64,000 nt of DNA from Manduca sexta. Its lineage: Eukaryota; Arthropoda; Insecta; Lepidoptera; Sphingidae. Position numbers and translations under genes: made by a program. The DNA lies in NCBI RefSeq assembly GCF_014839805.1, contig NC_051117.1, positions 2,728,001 through 2,792,000 on the forward strand, read 5' to 3'. This document shows positions 12,801-24,150 of this stretch, piece by piece. Each line of letters starts with the position of its first letter. The first letter of the stretch is position 1. The notes below the pieces were generated by a model. The model had not been told where the DNA came from, did no database searches, and saw nothing but the letters and a program-made list of their open reading frames with translations.

Positions 12801-14172
12801 CTACACCCGCCACCAATACCAACGTGAGTATCTCAAATCCTTAGTATAGTCAAACTTTTGTATAATTGTTAAATGAAGGTAGATATTTATCTTTTCGGAC
12901 TAATACCACAATCCACCCCGTGACCTTGAAGACTCCAATGTCAGCAGTAAAATTAAAATCCGATACATAGTTTTACTTCGGTTTTACAATGTTTTTTTTT
13001 TTCTGCAGCTTACTGCTCGGTTGACGGCACCAAAGTCCAGACCTTCAGCAGACGCAGCTACGAATACCAGCTGACGAGCTCATGGCACGTTGTGCTTCAG
13101 GACCAGCGCAGCCAACATGGCTTTGGAGACGATCTCGTCATCTTGGCCAGGAAGCCCAAACCCGACCAGCAAGAGGTCTACATTTCGTACAAGTAAGTGT
13201 TACTAATGGAAATGAATACCCAAAAATATATTATATTATAGCGCCTTGATCCTGCTATCATAAACACACAGGCAGAAATTATGAATGTGCATTATAATTA
13301 TTTACATCTATATCCTTACAGTAACTTAATTATGATTATTTTTATTTACCAGGGATGAAAGCGGCAAGGACTTGGAAATCGAAATCAAACCTGACCCAGA
13401 AGGCAAGAACAACCACAAAGTCGACGTCAAGACCAACGCCAAGAAGGTGTCCGAGGGTGAACTTACCACCTACTGGGACGACGCTAGGGAGCAGCCTCTG
13501 CTCGAGTACCACTCCAAACACCAGGTTCTGGAGCTCAACATCGCGAACGACAAAGTAAGAGTGATGTACGACGGCCAACGACTGGTTGTGCTGGCCAGCG
13601 AGAACCGCAAGTCCGCCCGAGGCATCTGTGGACCCATGACGGGTGAACCCCGCGACGACTATCAAACTCCTGATGGTTTAGTCGACCAGCCTGAACTGTA
13701 CGGCGCTTCCTTCACTCTCAGCGACGAGAACGCTGATCCCAAAACCCAGGAACTGAAGAACAAGGCTAAGACACAAGCATACCAGCCCCAGACCAAATAC
13801 ACTGCAATTCTACACTCAGACGACGAATGGAACCAGAAAGACGAATCATCGATGGAGAATGAGTACGATTCTGATGCCGTGTACAAGTCAAGGAGCTACA
13901 ACAAGAAGAAGGGGCCTTGCCAAGTAGAGCACCAGGTGCAGTACTACGAGAACCATGGCGAGATTTGCATAAGTACCGGTAAACTGCCGGCTTGCCAGTC
14001 GCACTGCGTCGGTGGTGCGTACAAAATCCAACCGGTTCAGGTCTCCTGCCGTCCTAAGTTTGACCAGCAGTACCGAGCGCTCAGAGACCAGATCAAGCAG
14101 GGCCAGAACCCTCAAGTCTCTGGAATGAGCAAGTCGAAGCAGTTCAAAGTACCCATATCTTGCAAAGCTTAA
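6866..14172 (+). CDS. Vg: Vitellogenin, egg-yolk precursor (7 exons)
   Basis: Exons 6866-6896, 7689-9903, 10525-10738, 10883-11864, 11945-12823, 13009-13192 and 13353-14172 join in frame through GT-AG introns to 5325 bases, or 1774 residues. Seven exons and this size are typical of moth vitellogenins. Exon 1 codes only for part of a signal peptide, which continues to about residue 14. The lipoprotein N-terminal lipid-binding domain spans roughly residues 25-760. It contains serine tracts at 332-339 and 382-391 that flank a furin-like R-K-P-R site at 354-357. A DUF1943-like region follows, then a von Willebrand factor D domain from about 1441. That domain carries D-G-Q-R (1575-1578) and G-I-C-G (1592-1595), the standard vitellogenin pair, and a cysteine-rich end. 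The protein is made in female fat body, secreted, and taken up by oocytes. It appears intact. Confidence 0.96.
6897..7688 (+). other. Vitellogenin intron 1, with repeat fragment
   Basis: This 792-base intron separates the signal-peptide exon from the body of the protein (donor GTGAGT, acceptor CTAG). Around 7360-7510 it holds sequence resembling the dispersed repeat family E ('gttcagctgttactgcattta', reversed relative to other copies). No coding sequence is seen. Confidence 0.6.
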
Positions 14173-14415
14173 GATATAAGGCGAGAATAAGGATCAAGAT
14201 ATTATTTTTATTGTATATATTGTTATATGACTATTTTGGTATGTTGTATAGTATTTATATATTGAAATTTATCTGATTTATGTATTATGTTTATGTATTT
14301 AACTGTTATTTTATGTTATGTTAGTATTATTATAAAGTAGAATAGAAATAATGAGCAAATGTGAAAAATACAAAAAAAAAAGAGAATAAATAATAAAGAA
14401 TATAATCATAATAAT
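14173..14415 (+). terminator. Vitellogenin 3' UTR and polyadenylation signals
   Basis: AATAAA appears at 14385-14390 and again at 14393-14398, about 215 bases after the stop codon. The transcript should end shortly after, near 14410-14420. The UTR itself is AT-rich and featureless. Confidence 0.7.
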
Positions 14416-14740
14416 TTATAAATATTGAGGTTTTATTAAGACTATAGATGCTTACCCACTCAATTGGGAATTCGGCGCAATGCAGTTCTACAATCATGAT
14501 ACCATTTACATAACGTCTCCACTCTCCACCCTTAGGAGAATTAAAACCAGGACAAATGATTGTGTTAGAAAATCCACATAAAATTGCTCTACTTTGAATC
14601 TTTGACTACAGAATCCCCCAGATCCACATCCTATATTATTACCATACCACGACCTTTATTATTACCACCGTTGCAAGCTGCCAAAAAACAGAGCTAAAAC
14701 CCTTTTAAAAACTATAGAATTCTAATAAAATAAAAAACAA
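14416..14740. other. Intergenic DNA after vitellogenin
   Basis: No gene, RNA or clear repeat signature is seen. Composition is slightly less AT-rich than the neighbourhood around 14460-14640. Confidence 0.35.
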
Positions 14741-14744
14741 TGGA

Positions 14745-15095
14745 TGTTGGTTTTAGGCAAAGGCATTACGCACTCTATAAACATAAATTATTATCACTAC
14801 ATAGTAGAAAACAAAGTCGCTTTCTCTGTTCCTATGTATGCTTAAATCTTTAAAACTACGCAACGGATTTTGAGGCGGTTTTTTTAATAGACAGAGTGAT
14901 TCAAGAGGAAGGTTTATATGTATAATAATAACATCCATTAAATAGTGGAGAAATATTGTTATTTTGTTATGTTATACCCGTGCGAAGCCAGAATGGGCCG
15001 CTATGTTTTTATATACAACGTTTATAGTTTTTCTGTAATGTATTTAGTATCAGCATTGCACCCGTGTGAAGCCGGGTGGGTCACTAGTTTATAAT
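14745..15095 (+). repeat. Dispersed repeat family E, copy ending in 'cgaagcc' motifs
   Basis: Contains 'actacgcaacggattttgaggc' and two 'cccgtg(c/t)gaagcc' ends, at about 14980 and 15061, the second followed by 'gggtgggtcactagt'. These motifs mark a repeat family very common in moth genomes, also seen here at 30114, 38938 and, inverted, at 19128 and 53342. Two ends in one copy suggest a duplication or two stacked copies. Confidence 0.5.
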
Positions 15096-15760
15096 AAATT
15101 TCAGTCATAAGTTCTATAATATTTGTTACTTTCAAATAAAAGCGTAATGTGTTTAACGCCACCTCTTAGAATCGTTGTTAAACATATTTTTATTGTCATA
15201 ATCATACACTAGATGTCACTAAGAGTTTTCACGATCAAACATGAAAAATATTATTTTATGTCTTTTCGCGAGGTACTTGCAGTTAAATTCACAAAATCAA
15301 TAAATAATCCTTGTTAATGTCTACAAATATTTTTTATGTACTGTACATAAAATTTCACTATAGTAATAAATTATTGTATTTTCAGGTAAATAGTGTAGTC
15401 GAGTAGTCGACATTATTTCGATATTTATTTTCTTAAGTAAGTGCGTATGTATTTATTTACCACCCTTGAAATGTTAAGTTAAAATATATATTGAATAATC
15501 AATAAAACTCTATAAGTTGGTGGATAGAAAACAATAAGTTGTATATTATCTCCACTTACGCAAATACTACCAGGAAATATATTAAAAATAATTCCGAGTT
15601 ATAAAACTATACAATTTTCACTGGTTTTGTGAAAGGAATTAGGAATTTCAAAGATGATAGTTCTCTTATGAAAGACTACTATTATTTCAGATAATAGTTT
15701 TCACTTTTTAGAGCTGACGTTAGAAGCATGACAATATGTAGGTACCTAATATCTCAAAAA

Positions 15761-16095
15761 ATCGGCGATAGCCTAGTTGGGTGTGGAACGGTCTGCCAAG
15801 ACGAATATCCGCAGGTTCAAATCCCAAGGGCACACACCTCTGACTTTTCTAAAAAATCATGTGTGTATTCTTTGTGAATTTATCGTTCGCTTTAACGGTG
15901 AAGGAAAACATCGTGAAGAAACCTGCACATCCGAGAAGTTCTCTATAGGAATTTCGAAGGTGTGTGAAGTTTACCAATCCGCACTAGGCCAGCGTGGTGG
16001 ACTAAGGCCTAATCCCTCTAAGTAGTAGAGGAGGCCCGTGCTCAGCAGTGGGCAAGTATATAATACAGGGGTGATATTATATTATATATTATAAT
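15761..16095 (+). mobile_element. tRNA-derived SINE family A, full copy
   Basis: A pol III promoter is visible: box A TAGCCTAGTTGG at 15769-15780 and box B GGTTCAAATCC at 15814-15824. The tRNA-unrelated body follows, including 'aacggtgaaggaaaacatcg', 'ccaatccgcactaggccagc' and 'agtagaggaggcccgtgctc', and an AT-rich tail. Minus-strand copies lie at 27643, 29517 and 40174. SINEs need a partner LINE for movement. No target duplication is clear for this copy. Confidence 0.8.
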
Positions 16096-16239
16096 ATTTC
16101 AAAGTTACGGGCGCAGTTGAATAGCATTTTACATGTTGTATTGTACAAAATACCTATAGCACAATAACTAATTGTTTTGTCAAAAAAAGGAATACAAAAT
16201 TAAATAAAAGGGGTAAGACTGTGCGCGGTACATGCCGTT

Positions 16240-16600
16240 ATTCAGAGATTTTTTTCCTTAATCAAGGGCACGACAAAATTTGCCGCGACCCTAGGCGCAC
16301 AGCTCGTGTGTATGCCTCTTGGTTGCTAAATTCACATTGAGGTCTGTTTAAGGGTTCGTGAACATTTCCCTTCCCTTCCTTCCAACCATCATAAGAACTC
16401 CTATTCCTTCCTCTTCTCTTCCTTCCATCTATCCCCTCCCTTCTTCCTGCCGGGCCCTAAGACCGTCTAGCTGCAGGCTACCGAGCCTGCAGAGATAGCG
16501 GTAGAGCCCACCAAATCATTATGGGGCTGCCGTGGTTGCTAAGCCGGGGGATCGCTTGTATACCGTTAGCAGGGTACCCAGCTCGGATATAAGAGATCAC
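16240..16600. repeat. Pyrimidine-rich retroelement fragment, family F copy 1
   Basis: Contains 'ttggttgctaaattcacatt', 'gaggtctgtttaagg', a long CCTTCC-rich stretch (about 16365-16445) and 'gccgggccctaag'. The same order recurs at 54600-54800. It resembles the degenerate untranslated end of a moth non-LTR element. No target duplication is seen. Confidence 0.5.
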
Positions 16601-16798
16601 AAATCTGTAATTTAGTAAACCAGCACGGGTTATGCTGTTAAAGAAAGAAGGGGTTGGGATCACGTTAAAAATTTCTTCAAACCACTCACCGTGATACAGA
16701 CGATAGAACATACTGACTGAGGCGATGTCTTGGTGCAACTGCAGTTGCTTCAAAGTATCGATAAAAGCAACATTTTCACTCAAGGTTATGTCCAGCAC
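16598..16798 (-). pseudogene. LINE reverse-transcriptase C-terminal fragment
   Basis: The minus frame codes for a segment with 'LHQDIASVSMFYRLYHGE' followed by a 'EEIFNVIP' block. This is the typical C-terminal region of the reverse-transcriptase ORF in moth non-LTR elements, downstream of the palm. Only about 60 residues are kept, with no catalytic motif; the frame then runs into unrelated repeat sequence at about 16478-16597. It is a dead, 5'-truncated remnant. Confidence 0.55.
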
Positions 16799-17060
16799 TA
16801 TCCATTCTATTTCAGCAAGCAGTCAGCTGTTTGTCAAAATCGAAACTGCGATTTAGTGTCGTGTCGTGGTCACAATTTATATTTATTGCAGAGTTTTTGT
16901 GAAATTCTAAGCAATTAAAGTGATTTTAAATGTTAAAACAATATTGACTGATTCATATGGCAGTATCAGTGTGTTAGCTACATTTCCGCATTGTTCCTTG
17001 ACGATTTGAATTTAGAATTGAGTTCCTGTCTACGAACGAGAAAAATTGTAAGTGGCCAGT
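16799..17060 (+). other. Possible non-coding exon ending in a GTAAGT donor
   Basis: A moderately GC-balanced stretch ends at 17047 in 'aaaatt' followed by GTAAGTGG. It has no long frame. It could be a 5' UTR exon of a plus-strand gene outside the window, or the donor could be chance. Confidence 0.15.
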
Positions 17061-19127
17061 TGTAAAACAATTACATTTATGCATTCTTTCTTTTTTTATA
17101 TGTTTATTACAGCCATAACTAAATAGAAATATATTCTAACTTCAAACACACCTGGTGATGTTAGACTCAATACATTCGGCAATGAAATGAGTTATGCGAT
17201 TTGTAATTTATTAAGAAATTGAATGTAATTGACTCGTTTGAAACGCGGTTGGCTAAATTGTAGATTGGTGAAATGTCTTCAATGTAGTGCTTTCCAGTAT
17301 GTAGTTTTCATAGGTTAGCTGTTCAGCATGGTTTTTATACTATATTGTTTTCCTTGACTGTATTTGAAAAAAATGTTATTTATGTTTACTTCAATATGGT
17401 TGTTCAACTAACATTTAATGGTGCAAATACTTCCATCAGGTTCATCAAACAAAATTAATAACATCAATTGTTAGGTTCATTTGGCTGTAGGTTTATTACC
17501 CTCACTAGCCTGAACATAAATAAAAAATATATTTTTTTTTAAAATCATGTACTTATGTACCCAAAACTTGAAACATACTTACAACACCTAAGTACAATAT
17601 GCTATATCCAAAATTGTTTATTATACAGATAAATATGTATATATATTATATTTTACATTCTAATTATTGTTAATATATGAGAATTATTTACCATAAACAA
17701 CAATATTTAAAAAACATTTTCAGTTTTCCTTTTATATACTTTGGCTGTGCATTCTACCATATAAATTTTAAAATGTATGAACATACAAGATCCAATTAGG
17801 ATTTACTTACCTTACTCCTGAAAATAACCAAATAGCAATTTGATAATTATGTGATATGATTTATGAAACATAGTTCTTCTAACCTTTGTCAAAGGGTTAT
17901 TATTTCTATATCAAAAACATAAGAAATAATTAGTGTTCATTTTTATTAATTTTAGAATTAAACTTTTTTTGTATATCACCAGGGTCTTTTACTAAGATGC
18001 CTCTGTACTAACACTAACATTATGTATGAGTATTAAATTTCTTTATATACTTATTGCTAGTATCCATACATATCAAACCCATATTTCTTTTCTGTTGTCT
18101 CTTTGTATTAATGAATATAAAAAGACATCTTTTCTTTCGTATTGGGTTTCTGTATTTAAATATTTTTACATATACAAGGATTGAAAAGATTTACTATTAT
18201 GGGATGTTAGTTAAGTTCTAAGAAACCGACATACTTAACTCCACAAATTTATACTATCCTATCTAAATGTCTGTTTCGTAATTTGGTGTTACAGGCTACT
18301 TATGAAGGAATATTTTTAAGTTGGGAACTGTATTTAATGTCATTAAAGACCTGTTCCATAATGTAACCCTAATCGTCAAATATAATTCAAGGCGACCCAA
18401 TACAATAGTCAAACACCCAAATAAATGTTAAACAAAACAGCAACTCTATTAATTGGCAATGTTATATGTTAACTGGTAAATAATAGTAATGTAATGTTTT
18501 GAAATAGGCCCCAAATTTTTTGAATGTTGAAGAAATATTTTGGCATTCTGAAAATTTTAATGATATGCTTAATCAAGCTTAGCTCTGATCCTAACTTGTA
18601 CATATTTTTTTTATTAGCATACCAAAATTAATTTATGTCCAAATGCATATGTAAGTAAAAATATATATATTTTTTTAAATGGTGCTTTAATTTTTGGTCT
18701 GTGAGATGCAGTGAATATTGTTTCAAGCGTGAAAATATTTATACTTTATCTATGTTTGCCAAGGCATACTATATAAATGTAATCATGCAAAAAAATCATA
18801 ATTATATTTAATATGTATAATTATTTTTAGCTTATAACAAAAATGTCATATTTTCTTTATTTTCTGTACAGCTTTGTTATAATTACCTATTAATCTATAC
18901 AATATTCCACATTATTCTAGAATCTAGACTAATATTAACACTAGAAATGCTTTGCAAAGTAGCAAGGAATCTTATAAGGAAAACTATAATGAGAAATATC
19001 TTAGCATAAATTCTGCATAAAAACATAATGTTTGTATGTTTACATCAATTCAATTCCATTGCATATAAAAATCAACATTAGTATTTTCTTAATAATGTAA
19101 AATGTTCTTATGTTATATAACTTTAAT
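17061..19127. other. AT-rich non-coding DNA
   Basis: About 2 kb of very AT-rich sequence with no frame above background, no recognisable repeat copy and no RNA gene that I can identify. Confidence 0.45.
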
Positions 19128-19325
19128 TGGCTTTTGCTCGCGGTTTCGCCCACGTGGATAAGTTTTTTCAAGATAAAAGTCCCGCTATATTTTCTCCCAG
19201 TATAAAAATAAGTATATGTGCTTCCCAGTCTCAAAGTACTATGTCAAATTAATCTTGTTCCGTTCGGTATTTTTTGAGTTTATTGCGTTTAGACAGACAC
19301 GGCAAAGGCTTTGTTTTTTAATATG
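19128..19325 (-). repeat. Dispersed repeat family E, inverted copy
   Basis: 'cttttgctcgcggtttcgcccacgtgg' at the left end, then 'aaaagtcccgctatattttctcccag' and 'cagacacggcaaaggc', is the reverse of the family E end. The copy at 53342-53530 has the same order and orientation. Confidence 0.55.
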
Positions 19326-21090
19326 TAAAGAAGTATTTTATACCTATAATGTTTGAATTTCGGGTAGGAAATAAGGGCAGGAATTGGTGTATGTCTTGGT
19401 TCTACATCGGTTTTATTTAAAGCTCGGAGGGGGAGCGGGGGATTGTCTTGATGTTTAAGACGCGTCTAGGTCTCATCGTAGCATATCTAATGGCACTAAT
19501 TTAAAGTTACTGAGTACAAGTTTCCTCGTGGCTCTATAGTTATTAAAAAATAAAGATCTTGAGAACAAAAAACAATGTTTAACGAAGTTGGGAATTCCCA
19601 CCATTCTCATAATAATTTCAGTCATGTTTTCCTGTTATGATAAGAATACGATTCTCAGAAACTGTGAATAAATGCAGGGTCATTTTGATATTGCATTACT
19701 AAATTAAACGGCATACTCGTCTTCACCTTTGCTGACATTGTGCCAAAAATCATCCACAAAAAATCCTGGTTTTAGTTTTCTGATTTTCTTTATAATTTTG
19801 CAGTTTAATGCGAATATGGCGTGTGTGTATTTCTAACAATGATAAAAGACTATAGAGGATGAGTGATATGGTCACGTGACATGCGGCACATTTAATGCAT
19901 AAAATGGCGCCGACTCCGCCCCTTACAATAGTGATATGCTAGTACCGAAATTTTGTATCGACATCGAAGAATTAAAAGAGAGACAAACAAGCCCAAAAAA
20001 GATCAAATACGAAAGGGGTTAGGTTCTACCATAATATAAATAGAACAAACCATAATATAAACAAACAAACTGAAACTGATTTATAAGTAACAATTGTTCA
20101 AGAAAGCAGTACCTGTTGTGACAAACATCCAGTTGTGTTTGATCTATATTTGTATGTTGTACTATTCCTTGCTAAAAATGTAAGTTACAGATTAAGATAT
20201 TTACCTAAATACATGATAAATGGAATAAGATAGCGTAGCCAGCAATTATTTGGTTGGTTTTATTTTATTTTATTATTATGCTCTTTGATCGAGAAACATA
20301 ACTACGTTTCAGCAAACTAAAATCAATGAGCGTAAAGATGGTGGTTAAGATAATCAATTATAATAATTATTTGCAATAACAACAATATGATTATGTATCT
20401 ATTTCCGTGCATGCAAAGGTTGCTCGAAACATAAGACCGCCAATTGTAAAAATAAGTATATCTTACATTTCATCTTTATGTTGTTTCTTTTATGTTTATC
20501 TATTCTTTTATGTAACAATTCTAATTTTATTCATAGCAATATATTAAAGTAATATTACTATTAGGTGAAGTAATAATCATTACTATTTTACTTATCGGGA
20601 ATATTGTTGGAAAACAGTTATCTTTTACTCGCGTTAATTAAACGTGTGGTTTATGCATTTCTTCTCAAAATGTAAAGAACGAATATATGTATTTGGTGTA
20701 GGATTCCAATCACGTCGCCTAATATTCTCAATTCATTTTGCCTTGGTTTTTATTTTTTTTGGTAATAAAAAAAAACATTCTAATTTCACTTAGTTTGTTG
20801 TTCTGGACAATACAATATTGATGTGTGCTCTAACATTCCTTCAAAGACAAAATCCGTAACTGATAAACGGGCGTCTGTTAAAATATCGATATCAATAATT
20901 TCTAAACAAATCCACCCATCCCTAAGCTCGTGTGTAAACAAACATAATGATTTTAATGGATATAAATCACGCCTAAAAGGGTTCAAAGCTTATCAAACAA
21001 GATCCACATATAATTTTAATTGATAAAAACACATCCAAAAAGTAAATATAGAAAGATATTTACTAATTTTCGGTAAAAACAGTTACTAAC
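19326..21090. other. AT-rich non-coding DNA with a small CpG-containing patch
   Basis: Mostly AT-rich. A patch at 19865-19990 carries CACGTG and GGCGCCG and could be a promoter, but no exon follows convincingly. Overlapping 66-codon frames on both strands at 20786-21023 match nothing I recognise. Confidence 0.3.
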
Positions 21091-21170
21091 CTATGAAAAG
21101 ATATTTCGGGGTCTTTCTTGCGTGAATTCGATTTGCATCCTTTCACACAACACTGAGTCACTTTCGAAAC
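21091..21170 (-). pseudogene. THAP-type zinc-finger N-terminal exon fragment
   Basis: Read on the minus strand, this encodes a piece starting C-C-V-K-G-C-K and ending D-P-E-I-S-F-H-R. This is the characteristic first third of a THAP DNA-binding domain (C-x-x-x-C, then S-F-H-R/K-F-P). It stops at a consensus donor, catAG|GTTAGT, with the donor at 21089-21090. Upstream there is an in-frame stop at 21171-21173 and no ATG. It is therefore either an internal exon whose acceptor I cannot fix, or a decayed copy. The remaining THAP residues (W, C-x2-H) were not found nearby on the minus strand. THAP domains occur in cellular DNA-binding proteins and P-element-type transposases. Confidence 0.4.
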
Positions 21171-21889
21171 TTAACAAATACACTAATAAACAAACTAAAC
21201 AATTGAGAATATGATTATATTACTTTAAATTCAATATTTATGAAGATTTGCTTACATCGTCTGACACTACATGTACTTGCTGACTGGGCTGCAATAAATG
21301 GCGTTTCTGCCGCAAGGCGGTCCCAGTGTGTTGAAGTAAACTAAATAGTGCCATATTCGAAGAAAGCAATTATTTTTGTCTTTGTTTCTTGCGTTCCAAA
21401 TAAGCTTTGAGTAAAAGACATAGACATATATATTGACAATTCTGCGTCGATTTCCCTAAAATAAATATAACTTATTCATATAGCTAACTTTTGAGGCCTG
21501 TCCTCTTTATATTTAGTCATTGATTTCTAACTGAAAGTATGATGTTGCGCTGCGATGAGAGTCGTAGTAGTGGCAGTAGGGCGCGTAAAATAAAATTACA
21601 TTTATTTTGTTCTAAATTTACACTGTTTTATTTTACGTCTACGGCTCAAGTAACTTATTGTAATGTATTATTTCAAAATAGAATGAGTATTTGGTTTCAT
21701 TTAGTAACGCAATATCAAAATGACCTTGTATTTCTGACAAATCTAAATTATTATTACAGAGAGTTTAATAATAAAGCGGTTATTATACAATCACAGTCCA
21801 TGCTTGGCCCGTTTGATATAAATACACTTAAGATACATTTAAGCCCCGATCTGTGGTATTGATATCACACCAAGATACAAGTCTGACAG
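21171..21889. other. Non-coding DNA left of the hAT element
   Basis: A 107-codon plus frame at 21539-21862 has no recognisable domain and AT-driven composition, so I do not call it a gene. A GC-richer segment at 21285-21340 may be the promoter side of the THAP-like exon. Confidence 0.3.
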
Positions 21890-21897
21890 GGCAGGAA

Positions 21898-22312
21898 TAG
21901 GGTTGCCAGATGGCCGGGATTTCCGGGATTGTCCCGGAATTTTGCGTGTTGTCCAGTGTCCAGTAATTTTATTTTGCTATCCCGGAATGAAAAAATACTA
22001 GTTTTCATTCACAAAGTTACGATACTACGGCAGCAAAAGTCAAACCACACAGCGTGCTCGCACTGCGTTAGGTGAGCGAGGAGAGGGGTGAGCGGCTCGC
22101 TTCGCGTCGCTCACCGATTAGCCAGAGGCGAGGTGAGCGCGGAGTGCGGGTAAAGTGAAAAAGATTTTTCACCAAAAGTATTTTTTTTTCATCAACCAAT
22201 AGTTCTAGGTAATTCCTACTTAGTTTAGTCTCGGACCAAAGACCAAAACTCTAATTCCGGTCGTGGCCCCAGAAATGTCCAGGAAATGATCAGCCTGGAT
22301 CTGGCAACCCTA
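21898..22312. mobile_element. Non-autonomous hAT-type DNA transposon (415 bp)
   Basis: The ends are perfect 14-bp inverted repeats: TAGGGTTGCCAGAT at 21898 and ATCTGGCAACCCTA ending at 22312. They are flanked by an exact 8-bp direct duplication, GGCAGGAA, at 21890-21897 and 22313-22320. An 8-bp duplication and this kind of terminus are standard for hAT transposons. The interior has no transposase frame. It includes a GC-rich 'gagcgaggagagg...ggtgagcg' block near 22075-22150. Movement would need a transposase supplied elsewhere. Confidence 0.85.
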
Positions 22313-22320
22313 GGCAGGAA

Positions 22321-23439
22321 TGAGGGTATGCTTAGTTGCATATTGTTTGAGAATCTAATTTATTTATAGATTTGTAATAAAATATGATTAAATAGTTATT
22401 CTGCAACAAAGTAATAACTCCACACAGCAGCACAAACCTATTTGTCTCTTCTTGAGATTAGCAAGTAAGATGGTATTGTAAGAGACCTGTATTCCGTCTA
22501 CGGCAGCATATCCGGCTGTAATTACGAGCGTTCTTATCAAAGGACAGCTTTGATACTCATAAAGGTATAAGAGCAAAAACACCCTATTTTTTATCTATAC
22601 GACTACTAAAGCTGTTCTTCGATTAGACCGTCCGTATTTGTACAAAGACGGACTCACCCCGTAGGCTGAATTGGGCCCCTGCCTGTATATTAATTTTCAT
22701 TATACATTTCTACAGTTAAGCGTCATTACATTCCTGATTTAACTTTACTTACCAGCAGCTGTAGTGTAGTAATTTTACCGCGTCTATGAAAAATAAGTCA
22801 TGAATAACACATTTTCTCATTGTGCCTGTTTAATGTCCGCGTTAGAGTGAAACCGGTTAAAACCGGTAACAGTTTTGCAAACCGGTTTGGTCGGGGCGGC
22901 TATCTACTACTTATTATTCCAATGGTATCAGTACAGTATTAGATATGAAGGTTTCTAAAAGCCAAAAAAAATTATAATGTAAGTATGTACTTCAATGATT
23001 TTTTTTAAAGAAACGGTTCAGCTGTTTCCGCTGTCCGGAGTTTCTTAACTTGGGATCTGTCAATGTGTCTTGGGTGTGGACATATTATGTATGTAACAAA
23101 AATAAAAACTATGAAATCAATGATGGAAATTAAAGTTAAAGCCGTGCTATCAAAACGAACTCTACTCAAGCAACTTCACGTTTGATTTTGTAGTTACTTA
23201 AGTATATATCAATTAAAATAGTATTTTATTAGCAAACGCGATTTTGCATCGCCTCACCATAAAAAGTTTGAGGAAGACTGATCTAATATAATTACTCGCT
23301 ATGGGTGTAATGACTACCAATATTGAATACGTCAGAAAGTATCTACCCCAAACTACTGAAAAAGGTAACTGTGGGTACTTGGACTACAATTAGCTAGATC
23401 AGCTATATGCAGCTTGCGGCCCGCCGCGTTCTTGTAAGT
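22321..23439. other. Non-coding DNA between the two hAT elements
   Basis: Contains a cluster of ACCGGT palindromes at about 22850-22890 but no gene. The rest is AT-rich, without a repeat I can name. Confidence 0.3.
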
Positions 23440-23447
23440 AGAATACT

Positions 23448-24142
23448 TAACGTGACCAGACGTCCCGTTTTGAACGGGACTGTCCCTTTTTTCGGTAATC
23501 TGTCCCGGTGTCCCCACAAAAAACTCGGGGATACAAAATTGTCCCGTTTTCGAAACTGTGCGAAAATTTAAGAGCCGACCGAGCTGCTACTTGACTACAA
23601 CGCCTACGAATGTTTTCTCTAATGAAGAAAATGCGAACATCTGAAAAAACTCAGTTACAGATTCCAGTTCTGAAAACGATGTTGATAACTAAAGTCAATA
23701 TATATAACAAAAAACCAGCTGTAATAAATCAAATTTGTTCTTCAGACAAATATAAATAAAACTGAACATTTGCATCATACATAATATTTTTCATTTATAA
23801 TTATCTAATAATCTAATCTTATCTTATTTTAATAATATTATAGATGCAAAAGTCTATAAAAAGGTTTGGATGCTTTGTATGTTTGTCAGAAGTAAACGCA
23901 GGAACAGCTGAACGGATTTGTATAAAATTTTGTATTTAGATCAGGTTTTGCTTCTTCATTTTATCTTCATAGTTGTTCGAAAAAACTCGATTTTCCGAGT
24001 TTTCATCCGTGTATCGCTCAGCCGCCGAAATACAAATTTTCTAATAAGCGTGTGTTGTTTGTGTTTTTTTCCATTGAGAACCTATATTTGACGTAAATAA
24101 ACCGATGTCCCGTTTTGAGACGAAAAATAAATGGTCACCTTA
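23448..24142. mobile_element. hAT-type element (695 bp) carrying a nested repeat
   Basis: The termini TAACGTGACCA (23448-23458) and TGGTCACCTTA (24132-24142) are inverted repeats with one mismatch. They are flanked by an exact 8-bp duplication AGAATACT at 23440-23447 and 24143-24150. Subterminal 'cgtcccgttttgaacgggac' on the left and 'gatgtcccgttttgagac' on the right extend the inverted symmetry. The middle, about 23838-24050, is a family E repeat ('gtaaacgcaggaacagctgaacgga'), apparently inserted later. No transposase frame is present. Confidence 0.75.
23838..24050 (+). repeat. Dispersed repeat family E nested in the hAT element
   Basis: 'aaaaggtttggatgctttgtatgtttgtcagaagtaaacgcagg' order matches the copy at 38938-39010. 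It lies wholly within 23448-24142, so this insertion is younger than the host element. Confidence 0.5.
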
Positions 24143-24150
24143 AGAATACT

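Noticed and set aside
20786..21023. Overlapping 66-codon frames on both strands
   Set aside because: No recognisable motif. I considered the minus frame as a second THAP exon, but it lacks the Trp and C-x2-H residues.
21539..21862. 107-codon plus frame left of the hAT element
   Set aside because: Tyr/Phe/Asn-rich composition follows the AT content; no domain, no splice signals and no promoter.
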